Assembly: GCA_002315555.1 (NCBI GenBank)
Contig: DCHF01000031.1
Location: 1 to 46,616 of the forward strand
Direction of reading: 5' to 3'
DNA length: 46,616 bases
Source: Lachnospiraceae bacterium UBA1759
GTDB taxonomy: Bacteria; Bacillota; Clostridia; Lachnospirales; Lachnospiraceae
Under the pieces are notes generated by a model, which was given only the letters and a program-made list of their open reading frames with translations, made no database searches and was not told where the DNA came from. Below are positions 1-9,600 of the stretch, one piece after another (positions within the stretch are counted from its first letter, which is position 1; each line of letters opens with the position of its first letter). The position numbers were made by a program, and so were the translations under genes.

Positions 1-389
1 GCATCGGCGATACGATCCGCGTTTCCCTGACCGGGGATCCGATTGAGGAGATCAAATCCGCGAAGCAGATCCTGCGTACGCTGGGACTCCGGAAGGGCGG
101 GATCGAAGTCGTTTCGTGCCCGACCTGCGGAAGAACGTCCATCGATCTGATCGGGCTCGCAAACCGTGTGGAAACGATGGTCCAGGCCTATGACGACCTG
201 AATCTGAAGGTCGCTGTCATGGGCTGCGTCGTTAACGGCCCGGGTGAGGCGAAGGAAGCGGACATCGGCATCGCCGGCGGCAACGGAGTGGGCCTTCTGA
301 TCAAAAAAGGCGAGATCCTGAAAAAGCTTCCGGAAGCGGAGCTTCTTCCCGCGCTGGAAGACGAACTGAAAAACTGGCCGCGCGGATAA
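1..389 (+). CDS. ispG: 4-hydroxy-3-methylbut-2-enyl diphosphate synthase, C-terminal part (5' end outside window)
   Basis: This is the last ~128 codons of IspG (GcpE), read in the frame beginning at base 3. The enzyme reductively opens the cyclic diphosphate MEcPP to HMBPP in the MEP isoprenoid pathway, using a 4Fe-4S cluster. The cluster ligands are visible: the SCPTCGRT motif (two cysteines) near base 115, and the third cysteine in GCVVNGPGEA near base 223. The glycine-rich GIAGGNGVG stretch that follows is also typical of the C-terminal domain. The reading frame closes with TAA at 387-389. No terminator hairpin follows before the tig promoter. The upstream part of the gene, probably with other MEP genes, lies outside the window. 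Identification is secure because all conserved C-terminal motifs are present. Confidence 0.95.
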   Translation, partial: IGDTIRVSLTGDPIEEIKSAKQILRTLGLRKGGIEVVSCPTCGRTSIDLIGLANRVETMVQAYDDLNLKVAVMGCVVNGPGEAKEADIGIAGGNGVGLLIKKGEILKKLPEAELLPALEDELKNWPRG

Positions 390-471
390 GGTCGACCGGA
401 CGGCACGGGTGGTAACTGCACAAAAACATAGTAAATATGCGCATTTTCGCCCATAGTGCCGAAAAAAGTAG

Positions 472-500
472 TGGCATAATCGGAATTAGTGTGCTATAAT
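472..500 (+). promoter_or_regulatory. Probable sigma-A promoter for tig
   Basis: A perfect TATAAT (495-500) is preceded by TG at 492-493, giving an extended -10. A weak -35 (TGGCAT, 472-477) lies 17 bp upstream. Transcription would start near 507, leaving a leader of about 65 bases before the tig ATG at 572. Confidence 0.7.
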
Positions 501-571
501 ATCACGGATTGCGATAAAATAAGAGTTACAGGCGCTTTTTCCAGGCGGTAGTAACACCCAGGAGGAATGAA

Positions 572-1852
572 ATGTTAAAAAATATCGAAAAGCTTGAAGG
601 CAATATGGTAAAGCTGACCATCGAGATCTCAGCTGAAGATTTTAAGGCTGCGATCAAGTCCGTTTACCAGAAGAATAAAGCACAGTACAGTGTTCCGGGC
701 TTCCGCAAGGGCAAAGTACCGCAGGCAATGATCGAAAAGATGTACGGTGAAGGCATCTTCTACAATGATGCACTTGATATCGCGCTTCCGCAGTCTTATG
801 CAGCAGCACTGGACTCCGAAGAAGGCAAGGATGTTCAGGTCGTTGCTCGTCCGGAGATCGAGATCGTTGAGATCGGTAAGGATCAGCCGGTCGTTTATAC
901 CGCTACCGTAGCTGTAGAGCCGGAAGTTACCCTCGGCGCGTATAAGGATCTCGGCATCGAGAAGAAGGCTGTTGAAGTTACCGATGACGACATTCAGGCT
1001 GAGCTCGAAAAGGAGCAGAAGAAGAATGCACGTACCATCACCGTTGAAGACCGCGCTGTAGCTGAAGGCGACACCGTTAACATCGACTATGCGGGCTTTG
1101 TCGGCGACGAGCAGTTTGAAGGCGGCACCGCTGAAGGTCAGGACCTGAAGATCGGTTCTCATTCCTTCATCGATACCTTTGAAGATCAGCTCGTTGGCAA
1201 GAACATCGGCGACGAAGTTGAAGTCAATGTAACCTTCCCGGAAGAATACCATGCAGAGAACCTGGCTGGCCAGCCGGCAGTATTCAAAGTAAAGATCAAC
1301 GGCATCAAGGCTGAAGAGCTTCCGGAACTGAACGATGAGTTCGCTTCTGAAATTTCTGACTTTGAGACCCTTGACGAATACAAGGAAAGCCTGAAGGAGA
1401 CGGTCGCTGCAAGAAAGCAGGACGCTGCTGATCGCGACTACGAGGATGAAGTTCTTAAGAAGGCTGTTGAAAACGCTTCCATGGATATCCCGCAGCCGAT
1501 GATCGAGGCTGAGGCTGAGCAGATGGTCAACGAATATGCACAGCAGCTCTCTTACCAGGGTCTGAGCATCGATATGTACTGCCAGTACATGAACACCACC
1601 AAGGAGCAGATGGCTAAGGATAACGAGACCGTCGCAGCAGAGCGCATCAAGTCCCGTCTTACCCTGAAGGCGATCGCAGCAGCAGAGAACGTTGAGGTTT
1701 CCGACGAAGAACTGACCGCTGAGCTTCAGAAGATGGCCGATGCTTACAAGATGGAGCTTGCAGAAGTTGAAAAAATGATCGGTGATGCTTACAAGAACCA
1801 GATCCGTGACGATCTTTCTCTTCAGAAAGCACTTAAGATCATCACTGAGTAA
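572..1852 (+). CDS. tig: Trigger factor, ribosome-associated chaperone and prolyl isomerase
   Basis: Trigger factor binds the ribosome exit tunnel and shields nascent chains. The 426 residues match the usual length. The N-terminal ribosome-binding domain carries the GFRKGK signature near residue 47. The middle FKBP-type isomerase domain (about residues 160-245) starts at EGDTVNIDYAG and includes the TFPEEYH segment. The rest is the helical C-terminal chaperone domain. The ATG is preceded by AGGAGG (561-566) at good spacing. Lysine- and glutamate-rich codon use with regular GCA/GTT codons suggests high expression. The gene has its own extended -10 promoter and is followed by a strong intrinsic terminator before clpP, so it may be transcribed largely as a single gene despite the conserved tig-clpP-clpX order. 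Confidence 0.98.
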   Translation: MLKNIEKLEGNMVKLTIEISAEDFKAAIKSVYQKNKAQYSVPGFRKGKVPQAMIEKMYGEGIFYNDALDIALPQSYAAALDSEEGKDVQVVARPEIEIVEIGKDQPVVYTATVAVEPEVTLGAYKDLGIEKKAVEVTDDDIQAELEKEQKKNARTITVEDRAVAEGDTVNIDYAGFVGDEQFEGGTAEGQDLKIGSHSFIDTFEDQLVGKNIGDEVEVNVTFPEEYHAENLAGQPAVFKVKINGIKAEELPELNDEFASEISDFETLDEYKESLKETVAARKQDAADRDYEDEVLKKAVENASMDIPQPMIEAEAEQMVNEYAQQLSYQGLSIDMYCQYMNTTKEQMAKDNETVAAERIKSRLTLKAIAAAENVEVSDEELTAELQKMADAYKMELAEVEKMIGDAYKNQIRDDLSLQKALKIITE

Positions 1853-1878
1853 TTCGATTATTACATCAGTATAGGATA

Positions 1879-1922
1879 AAGACCCACGGGGACACGACGA
1901 GGCTTCGTGGGTCTTCTTTTTT
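1879..1922 (+). terminator. Intrinsic terminator between tig and clpP
   Basis: A 10-bp stem (AAGACCCACG at 1879-1888 with CGTGGGTCTT at 1906-1915) runs into a T-rich tract. It lies only a few bases upstream of the clpP ribosome binding site. It either ends the tig message or acts as a partial terminator controlling entry into clpP-clpX-ysxC. Confidence 0.85.
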
Positions 1923-1941
1923 ACAGACAGGAGGCAGTAAT

Positions 1942-2523
1942 ATGAGTTTAGTTCCTACAGTCATTGAGGAAACAAATCGCGGCGAACGCGCATTTGATAT
2001 TTATTCACGTCTTCTTAAGGAGCGCATCATCTTCTTAGGAGATGAGGTCAATGATGTTACGGCAGGCCTTGTTGTGGCACAGCTTCTGTTCCTGGAGTCC
2101 GAGGACCCCACCAAGGACATCAGCCTGTACATCAACAGCCCGGGCGGCTCCATCAGCGCCGGCATGGCGATCTATGATACCATGCAGTACATCAAGTGCG
2201 ATGTATCCACCATCTGTGTCGGTATGGCGGCATCCATGGGTGCATTCCTTCTTGCGGGCGGCACCAAGGGCAAGCGCTATTCCCTTCCGAATTCCGAGAT
2301 TTTGATCCATCAGCCGCTTGGCGGCGCACAGGGTCAGGCTACGGAGATCCAGATCGCGGCAGAGCACATCCTGCGCATCAAAAAGCGCATGAACAACATG
2401 CTGTCCGAGTTCACCGGCCAGGACATTGAAACGATCAACCGCGATACCGACCGCGACAACTGGATGACTCCGGAAGAAGCGAAGGCATACGGCCTGATCG
2501 ATGAGATCATCAAGAATCACTGA
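1942..2523 (+). CDS. clpP: ATP-dependent Clp protease proteolytic subunit
   Basis: ClpP forms the 14-subunit serine protease barrel that degrades substrates unfolded by ClpX and other Clp ATPases. The 193 residues are the usual length. The catalytic triad is complete: Ser98 in GMAASMGAF, His123 in LIHQPLGG and Asp172 in DTDRDNW. The GSISAGMAIYD segment forms part of the substrate groove. The start at ATG 1942 has a perfect AGGAGG (1929-1934) seven bases upstream. clpX follows 18 bases after the stop codon, so the protease and its unfoldase are co-transcribed. No convincing promoter was seen between the tig terminator and this gene. Confidence 0.98.
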   Translation: MSLVPTVIEETNRGERAFDIYSRLLKERIIFLGDEVNDVTAGLVVAQLLFLESEDPTKDISLYINSPGGSISAGMAIYDTMQYIKCDVSTICVGMAASMGAFLLAGGTKGKRYSLPNSEILIHQPLGGAQGQATEIQIAAEHILRIKKRMNNMLSEFTGQDIETINRDTDRDNWMTPEEAKAYGLIDEIIKNH

Positions 2524-2541
2524 CCTTTATAAGGAGTTAAT

Positions 2542-3792
2542 ATGCCGAATAACAAGGAACAGGAGTTTCGCTGTTCGTTCTGCGGAAGACCCAGCAGCCA
2601 GGTCAACAAACTGATTGCCGGCAAGAACCGCGGAACCTATATCTGTGATGAATGTGTGGAACTCTGCACCGAGATCATTGCGGAGGAGATGGGAGAGACT
2701 GCGCGTGCAAATGCGGAGATCAATCTCTTAAAGCCCCGTGAGATCAAGGAAAAGCTGGATGAATACGTCATCGGCCAGGATGCGGCCAAGCGTGCGCTTT
2801 CCGTTGCCGTATATAACCATTACAAAAGAATCATGCATGCGAATGAATCCGAAGTGGAAATCCAGAAGAGCAATGTCCTTCTGATCGGTCCCACCGGTTC
2901 CGGTAAGACTTTCCTTGCGCAGACGCTCGCGCGTCTTCTGAACGTTCCGTTCGCCATTGCCGATGCGACTTCCCTGACGGAAGCCGGTTATGTCGGTGAG
3001 GACGTTGAAACGATCCTGCTCAAGCTGATCCAGGCCGCGGATTACGACATCGAACGTGCGCAGACCGGTATCATCTACATCGATGAGATCGACAAGATCT
3101 CCAAGAAGGGTGAGAACGTCTCCATCACGCGTGATGTGTCCGGTGAGGGTGTACAGCAGGCGCTCCTCAAGATCATTGAGGGCACCATGGCCAATGTACC
3201 TCCGCAGGGAGGCAGAAAGCATCCGCAGCAGGAGTGCATTCCGATCGATACGACGAATATTCTGTTCATCGTGGGCGGTGCATTCGACGGTCTGGAAAAG
3301 ATCGTTCAGAGCCGTCTGGATACCGGATCCATCGGTTTCAATTCCAAGGTCGTCAACAAGCATGAGGCAGACATCAACACGATGTTCAAGAGCGTCATGC
3401 CGGAAGACCTCGTCAAGTTCGGCCTGATCCCCGAACTGATCGGCCGTGTGCCGGTGACCGTCAGCCTGGATCTTCTGGACACGGAAGCACTGATCCGTAT
3501 CCTGAAGGAGCCCAAGAATGCGCTGACCAAGCAGTATCAGGCACTGTTCGACATGGATGAGATCCAGCTGGTATTTGAAGACGAGGCGCTCGATGAGATC
3601 GCAAAGCGTGCCGTTGATCGCGGTACCGGTGCCCGTGGCCTCCGTGCCATCATGGAAGAGGTCATGAAGGACGTTATGTTTGACATCCCGTCCGATGAGA
3701 ATGCAGGCATCTGCACGATCAACAAGGATATGGTACTCGGACAGGGCGCACCTCTCATCCGTCCGCGCCGCTTCTCCAAAGAAGAGGAGTGA
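2542..3792 (+). CDS. clpX: ATP-dependent Clp protease ATP-binding subunit ClpX
   Basis: ClpX is the AAA+ unfoldase that feeds tagged proteins to ClpP. The 416 residues begin with a C4 zinc-binding domain (Cys11, Cys14, Cys35, Cys38). Next come Walker A GPTGSGKT (116-123), Walker B with Asp181-Glu182 in YIDEID, the IGF loop (residues 264-266) that docks into ClpP, and the sensor-II region GARGLRA. All elements needed for activity with ClpP are intact. AAGGAG (2531-2536) sits five bases before the ATG. The stop codon TGA (3790-3792) lies just ahead of the ysxC start, giving a compact operon. In many Firmicutes lon genes lie between clpX and ysxC; here they are absent. Confidence 0.98.
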   Translation: MPNNKEQEFRCSFCGRPSSQVNKLIAGKNRGTYICDECVELCTEIIAEEMGETARANAEINLLKPREIKEKLDEYVIGQDAAKRALSVAVYNHYKRIMHANESEVEIQKSNVLLIGPTGSGKTFLAQTLARLLNVPFAIADATSLTEAGYVGEDVETILLKLIQAADYDIERAQTGIIYIDEIDKISKKGENVSITRDVSGEGVQQALLKIIEGTMANVPPQGGRKHPQQECIPIDTTNILFIVGGAFDGLEKIVQSRLDTGSIGFNSKVVNKHEADINTMFKSVMPEDLVKFGLIPELIGRVPVTVSLDLLDTEALIRILKEPKNALTKQYQALFDMDEIQLVFEDEALDEIAKRAVDRGTGARGLRAIMEEVMKDVMFDIPSDENAGICTINKDMVLGQGAPLIRPRRFSKEEE

Positions 3793-3794
3793 AC

Positions 3795-4412
3795 ATGGTC
3801 ATTAAAAGCGTGAATTTGGAAACGGTCGTCGGCATTACGAGCCGGCTGCCCGAAAATGAGCTGCCGGAGTTTGCGTTTGCAGGGAAGTCGAACGTGGGAA
3901 AATCGTCCATGATCAATGCCCTGATCAACCGGAAGTCCTACGCGAGGACTTCGCAGGAGCCCGGAAAAACGCAGACCATCAACTACTATAATGTCAATGA
4001 TGCGTTGTATCTGGTAGACCTGCCCGGTTACGGATATGCGCGTGTTTCAAGAGAAACGCAGGAAAAATGGGGCCGGATGATCGAGCGGTATCTGAATACC
4101 TCCGATGTTCTCCGCCGCGTATTTCTTCTGATCGACATGCGGCATGAGCCGTCTGCGAATGACATCAACATGCACGAGTGGATCCTGAGCCAGGGCTTCA
4201 AGCCGGTCGTCATTCTGACCAAGGCCGACAAGCTTTCAAAGAATGAGCAGTTCAAGATGCAGTCCGTGATCCGGAAAGCGCTCCGTGCGCCGAAGGATGA
4301 GATCCTGATCCCGTTTTCCGCTACTTCAAAGCAGGGGCGCGATGAGATCCTCGCGATCCTGGAGGCCGAACTGGAAAAAGTTTCCGATGAAGCGCAAACC
4401 ATTGAAGAATAA
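3795..4412 (+). CDS. ysxC: Ribosome biogenesis GTPase YsxC/YihA (EngB)
   Basis: This essential TRAFAC GTPase acts in 50S subunit assembly. The 205 residues carry G1 GKSNVGKS (30-37), G3 DLPG from Asp75, G4 TKAD (142-145) and a G5-like FSATSKQG. The GYGYA sequence following G3 is typical of EngB. I chose ATG 3795 over an in-frame GTG at 3789. AGGAG (3785-3789) stands five bases before the ATG, and the GTG would overlap that ribosome binding site. The start lies two bases past the clpX stop, so translation is probably coupled. A strong intrinsic terminator at 4441-4475 closes the operon. Confidence 0.96.
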   Translation: MVIKSVNLETVVGITSRLPENELPEFAFAGKSNVGKSSMINALINRKSYARTSQEPGKTQTINYYNVNDALYLVDLPGYGYARVSRETQEKWGRMIERYLNTSDVLRRVFLLIDMRHEPSANDINMHEWILSQGFKPVVILTKADKLSKNEQFKMQSVIRKALRAPKDEILIPFSATSKQGRDEILAILEAELEKVSDEAQTIEE

Positions 4413-4440
4413 GGCAAAAGCTATATGATCACCCAGGAAG

Positions 4441-4475
4441 GTGTACAGTCTGTTTCTGTACATCTTCTTTTTTTT
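4441..4475 (+). terminator. Intrinsic terminator after ysxC
   Basis: TGTACAG (4442-4448) pairs with CTGTACA (4456-4462) around a 7-base loop, followed by TCTTC and a run of nine T. It ends the clpP-clpX-ysxC unit. Confidence 0.85.
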
Positions 4476-4485
4476 ATGCTATGCT
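4457..4485 (+). promoter_or_regulatory. Possible extended -10 promoter for the thioester surface protein
   Basis: TATGCT (4480-4485) is preceded by TG at 4477-4478. TGTACA (4457-4462), which matches TTGACA in four of six positions, lies 17 bp upstream. The element overlaps the preceding terminator stem, so the call is tentative. It would leave a leader of about 95 bases. Confidence 0.35.
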
Positions 4486-4586
4486 GTCGAAACGCGGAAA
4501 GAAAGGGCCTCCTCGCGATGCCTTCCGCGTGCATTTCTCATCATATCCGGCCGGATCGGTTCACATCAAAAAAGAAAGGACAATCC

Positions 4587-6530
4587 ATGAAAAAATCAGG
4601 AAAACGGGCTGCGGCATATGTCGCGGGAGCACTTGCTGTGCTTTTATTTCTTACGGCGGCGTTTTCGCTCAGGGCACAGGCGTACAGCATCACATGGCCG
4701 GAAAAGGAACTGTACGGGCATTATTATGTGCTGGCAAGGACCGGCGACGGGGATTATAACGAGGGGTATGAGTTCCGGGACATCATTACGTTCTATCAAA
4801 CGGTGATGGAAAATTTCAAGGCGTGGGAGAGCGTGAGCGGGGTGGATCTGACATCGGAAGAGGTGTTTTCGGATGCCTCCTGGAAAAAGCTTATGAACGG
4901 TGATGAAAAGATCAAAAGGAAGGAACGGGTGCCGAATCATGAGGCATTTATCGCGCTGTGGCAGAAAATGATACAGGAAGGGCTTACCGATCGGGTGAAT
5001 GCGGAAAAAGCCCGGAAAATGCGGGCGATGCTGATAAGATTCTTTGCATCGGAGGATGAGGTGTGGTTTCGTGAAACGGACCGGATGACGACAAATTACA
5101 TCCGCCTTACGGTGCCGACATCGCTGATCCCGTCTCGGTACGATCCTTCTGACGGAAGAGTCGGCTACTGCACGCAGATCAATTACGAATATCCGGGCGC
5201 GGGAGCCGTGAGCTGCACGATGGATGCCGGGAAAATGGAAGAAGCGCTGGGCCTTACCGTTGAAGAATATGAAGGGCTGCTGAATGTGTTGAAACGCGGC
5301 TATCCGGTGGACGCAGGATTATCCGGCAGTGGATTTGAAGATCTTCCGGCAGAGGCAAGACAGCAGGGAACGCAGTATGCGGTGTGGCTGTATCTTCAGG
5401 GGAAGACGGGCAATGATGGAAACGGTCCCGCGTTTTCCGGACGCATCCTGACGCGCGAAATGCTGAAAAACGTCACGGATCCGGAGCTTAATCCGGAAGA
5501 TTCCGCGGTCGATGTCCTTTCTTACATCGACTATCTTCTGGAAACGGCGGAAGAAGCGCCTGTGGCATCGATTTCGGTCGATTTCGGCGAATTTACGGAA
5601 GAAGACGGGTGTTTCCTCTCAGAGATCACCTTGGGTGGAAAATACGCAAATAACGGCATTCGACTTGAACTTGAAGATCTTCCGGAGGGGAGTGTGCTGA
5701 GCTTTCGGGGAGACGACATCGGACTGCTTAAAACTGACGAGAGGGATCTTATAAGTCCGGAGGATACGGGAAGCAGGTTGAATTCGAATGAGAAACAGTC
5801 CAAAAGCGCAGTCTGCGACCTCAACGGTTTCAACACGGAGACAATCACAGAGAAAACGCTGATGCTCCGGATCCCGAAAGAGGGTAACGATTCCCGGAAA
5901 ATCCGCATCACCGCCTATGCATTTTCCGGAACCGATGATACCGCGGTATCGCTGTGGTTTCAGGAGGCTGCCGGGAGTACGCAGCGGATGGCGGTGATTG
6001 AAAAGGAGACGGTGACAACAGAGGGGATGATTACGGTGAGGGCATCGGCTGTGACACCGGAGAAGGAAACTATCGAACCGGAAGAGGAAAGTTCGGAGGG
6101 AACAACAGGAGAAACCACGGAAGAAACGACTGCGGAGGAAACGACGACACAAGAGACCACGGAAGAAATAACAGAGTCTTCCGAAGAAGCGACCACAGGA
6201 GAGACCACAGGAGAAACCACAAATGAGTCTGTAGACGAACCGAATATGGAAACGCCGGGAGAAACAAACCCGGCTGAGACGGAGAGTAAAGCTGAGCCGG
6301 AGACCGGCACGGAGACCGATGAATCTTCAACGGTGCCGGGCATGATCGAACTGAACACGCAGGAACCGCCCCGCGTCATGGGCGCATCCAAGTCCCAGGT
6401 GCTTGGAGTTTCACCGGAACATGCGTTACGTTCATTGATCCCGGTGATTCTTGCTTTAGCACTGTTTATCGTGATTTTAGCGGGACTTCTGATCCGGAAA
6501 AAGCACGAAAAAGACCGTAAATTCACATAA
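4587..6530 (+). CDS. Membrane-anchored surface protein with a predicted thioester (TQxA) adhesin domain
   Basis: This 647-residue protein has a signal peptide (residues ~1-33, basic start then hydrophobic run, ending around RAQAYS). Next come an N-terminal domain to about residue 310, a beta-rich domain (~330-480), a Thr/Glu-rich stalk (~505-590) and a C-terminal membrane helix followed by RKKHEK. In the first domain Cys195 in GYCTQ and Gln263 in TQYAVW fit the Cys and Gln of the TQxA thioester family, whose members use an internal Cys-Gln thioester to bind host surfaces covalently. The GYP segment between them also fits. No LPXTG-like sorting motif is seen, so anchoring is probably by the membrane helix. 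I chose ATG 4587 because GAAAGGA lies just upstream and the signal peptide begins there. The longer in-frame start at 4425 would overlap the preceding terminator. The thioester call rests on motifs and is not shown directly. Confidence 0.75.
   Translation: MKKSGKRAAAYVAGALAVLLFLTAAFSLRAQAYSITWPEKELYGHYYVLARTGDGDYNEGYEFRDIITFYQTVMENFKAWESVSGVDLTSEEVFSDASWKKLMNGDEKIKRKERVPNHEAFIALWQKMIQEGLTDRVNAEKARKMRAMLIRFFASEDEVWFRETDRMTTNYIRLTVPTSLIPSRYDPSDGRVGYCTQINYEYPGAGAVSCTMDAGKMEEALGLTVEEYEGLLNVLKRGYPVDAGLSGSGFEDLPAEARQQGTQYAVWLYLQGKTGNDGNGPAFSGRILTREMLKNVTDPELNPEDSAVDVLSYIDYLLETAEEAPVASISVDFGEFTEEDGCFLSEITLGGKYANNGIRLELEDLPEGSVLSFRGDDIGLLKTDERDLISPEDTGSRLNSNEKQSKSAVCDLNGFNTETITEKTLMLRIPKEGNDSRKIRITAYAFSGTDDTAVSLWFQEAAGSTQRMAVIEKETVTTEGMITVRASAVTPEKETIEPEEESSEGTTGETTEETTAEETTTQETTEEITESSEEATTGETTGETTNESVDEPNMETPGETNPAETESKAEPETGTETDESSTVPGMIELNTQEPPRVMGASKSQVLGVSPEHALRSLIPVILALALFIVILAGLLIRKKHEKDRKFT
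6100..6228 (+). repeat. Degenerate Thr/Glu codon repeats encoding a surface stalk
   Basis: Short imperfect repeats of GAAACCAC/GAAACGAC-type units encode ETTGETTEETT-like sequence. They form the low-complexity spacer between the folded part and the membrane anchor of the thioester protein. Such tracts can vary in length by slippage. Confidence 0.7.
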
Positions 6531-6535
6531 CTTTA

Positions 6536-6565
6536 TTGCATTTACGAAAAGAACTGTGATATATT
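6536..6565 (+). promoter_or_regulatory. Sigma-A promoter for the cyclic-di-GMP protein
   Basis: TTGCAT (6536-6541) and TATATT (6560-6565) are separated by 18 bp. TG at 6557-6558 gives the extended -10 form TGATATATT. Transcription would start near 6572, which excludes the upstream in-frame GTG codons at 6556 and 6568 as starts. Confidence 0.6.
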
Positions 6566-6621
6566 CGGTGTATGAGGAGGAATCTGCACAAAAGTCTGTT
6601 TTTTGCGCAGTGATTATTTGT

Positions 6622-9600
6622 ATGAATTCACAAGCCTTTTCGGTCTTCTATCTGACAGTATCATCGATAATCATGGCCCTTGATCTGGGGCTTGCATATC
6701 TTGCTTTTCGGAAAAGAGATAAGAGCGGAAATGTGCTGGGCTTGACCATGGTCTTCAGCTTTCTTGCGATGTTCACATATTTCGCGAGCGTGTTCTCAAA
6801 GAACTATTTTTCGTTCTCGCTGAGTTCATCCTTATATTTTATTTCCATCGATTTCCTCGTTATCTACATGTGGGAATTCTGCCGCCGTTTCACCGGTTTT
6901 GAGAACGGTAGATTTCTGAAATGGTCGCTCCGAACATTGCTGGTTTTCAGCGTGATCGATATTCTGGTCATGCTCATCAATCCCTTTTTTGAGATCGCAA
7001 TCAGCTACAATGAGATCACCGGGCACATTATCAAGTACAGCTTCGAGATGCACTTTTTATATCAGTGCCACCTGTTCCTTTCCTATATTTACATCGTTTA
7101 CGTTATTCTTTTCTTTGTTATCAAAATTTTCAGGACCCCCGGCGTATACAAGCGCCTGTATGCGTATCCGCTCATAACGATCCTTCTTGTTGTTGCACTG
7201 AATGCGGTCTTTTTAATTCTTCCGTCTTTGGAATTGGATATCGCGCTTTGGGGTTATCCGATCGCGGCATTCCTGCTTTATTTTGACCTTTATTATTACA
7301 AGACCCACGGTTTTGTCAATAATTTCAAGAATGACATGCTGGAGAATCTCGGACAGGGCCTTGCACTGTTCGATTACGAGAACCACATGATCCTTCATAA
7401 CGAGCGAATGGAGAAGATGCTTCCTGAGATTGTGATGTTCGACGGTATGGAACTGAAGGATTTTCTGGAAGCGTCCGGACTTCCCGAGGTCAATGACCTC
7501 CATGAGGATCGCCGTTCCGTTCAGTTCTACAGTTCGTCTCAACATGCGATCCGTTGTGATATCAATCTGATCCGTGACCGTAAGCGTAACGTGACCAGCC
7601 AGCTGTACATCTTTACCGATGTCCACCGCGACACCGATGTACTGACCGGCTTCAATAACTGGGACAGTTTTGTTGAACTCTTGCAGGAGAACCCGGAATC
7701 CTTCAGCCGGCCGATCTCCGTTTGCGTCTGCGATATCAACGGCCTTACGATGATCAATAAGACCCTTGGCCGTAATGTCGGAGACCAGAAGATCCAGAAC
7801 CTCGCAAAGACGATGCGCGACGAGTTTCCGCGTGACACCTATTTTGTTCGCGGACAGGAAGCCACACTGATCGCTCTGTGTTACAAAATGTATGAGACCG
7901 ATGCCATCCGCGCACTGGTCAATATTGCCAAGAAATGCGAAAGTAAGATCCAGTACGCGGTCAGCTATCTGAATGTTTCCGACGGCGATCTTCTGGAAAA
8001 GGTATCGGAAGCCAGCCGCGCGCTTGCCGCAAAGAAAATGCTGGACAAGAACTCCAGCCATTCCGCAACGATGAATTCCCTGATCCGTGCGCTTCAGGAG
8101 TGTGACAGCGATACGGAAGCCCATGTTTCCCGTACGCGTGAAGCGGGCGCAAAGCTCGGCGCACGTATCGGCCTTTCCGATGTCCAGCAGTCCGACCTCG
8201 CACTGTTATGTCTTCTTCACGACATCGGCAAGATCGGCATCCCGCTTGAGATCCTGAATAAGCCCGGTAAACTGACCGGAGATGAATGGAAGGTGTTAAA
8301 GACGCATGTCGAGAAGGGCTGGCAGATCGCAAACAGCTCTCCGGAGCTTTCCGGCATCGCTGATATGATCCGTCATCATCACGAACGCTGGGACGGTAAG
8401 GGCTATCCGGACGGACTCACTCATGAGAGTATTCCGCTGTTATCCAGAATCATTGCTATCGTCGATGCATATGACGCTATGATCAATAACCGTTCCTACC
8501 GAAACGCGCAGTCGATCGAATACGCACGGAATGAGATCCGCAATGGCGCAGGAACACAGTTCGACCCGTACATCGCAAGTGAGTATCTGAAGATGCTTGA
8601 AGAGGAAGAAGACGAGAGCGCGAAGAACGGCGAGTCCGCCGCTGCATCACACGGTAAGGAGTCGGTACAGCTTAATATGGAAAGGCAGGCCATCACCAGT
8701 TCCATGAGTACTGCTGATGGAGATTCGCTCAATACGGACGGGGCCTTTGTCCATCTGGTCAAATACAGCCGTTATGTGCTGGATCTGCATCAGAACATTG
8801 TACAGGTCGATGATACCTTTACGGAACTGACCGGTTACACCGCTGAGGATGTCGTTAATAATGAGATGACGCAGGCCGATCTGATCTTCCCCGAAGACCG
8901 TACGGAATATCTCTGTCAGGTCAGCGAACAGCTGGGGCGTCATCAGACCGCCTACTTTGAGCACCGCATCCGGAAAAAGGACGGCAATACGCTTTATGTA
9001 TGCTGCTTCGGTAAGGTCTTCTATGATTCCGCAACACGCGAAGAACGTTCGGAGGTCATCATTTCCGACAGCACCAGGACCTATGCGATGCGTCTTGTTG
9101 CCGAAGAAGAGCGTAACCGCGCGGAAAATCGTCTGCGCCGTTGGGAGACCCTGTACCGTCTGGATTCGCTGACCGGCCTACTGAACCATGAAGCCTACAT
9201 GAACGATGTGGAGACCCGCCTTCTGGAGAAACGTTACCGCGTCATGCTGATCATGATCGATCTGGACCGTTTCAAGGAATACAACGATACCTATGGTCAT
9301 CATGCGGGTGATCAGTTCCTGCTTCAGGTATCCCAGTCCCTGATGTCCACGCTTCGTGAACGGGACCTGGCATGCCGTATGGGAGGCGATGAATTCTCCA
9401 TCTGCCTGTTCTTTGACCTGACCAGCAGCGATGATGTCATGAACCGGAGAGCGCGAGAGATCTTTGACAAAGTCAGCGTCACGCTTACCGCGGAACGCGG
9501 TGACACCGGCGTATCGATGGGTATGGCGGTATCCAATGACAAGCTGAATACCTTCAACAGTCTTTACGAAGCTGCGGACAAAGCCCTTTACTACTCCAAG

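Noticed and set aside
390..471. Riboswitch or terminator between ispG and tig
   Set aside because: No stem with a T-run and no recognisable riboswitch core was found; only short interrupted repeats are present.
4425..4586. Longer N-terminus for the thioester protein from ATG 4425
   Set aside because: It would run through the ysxC terminator and place the signal peptide 54 residues inside the protein. ATG 4587 has a ribosome binding site.
6100..6228. CRISPR-like direct repeats
   Set aside because: They are imperfect Thr/Glu codon repeats inside a continuous reading frame, with no spacers. No CRISPR array or cas gene was seen in the window.
6556..6621. GTG starts at 6556 and 6568 for the cyclic-di-GMP protein
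   Set aside because: They lie within or upstream of the predicted transcription start of an extended -10 promoter.
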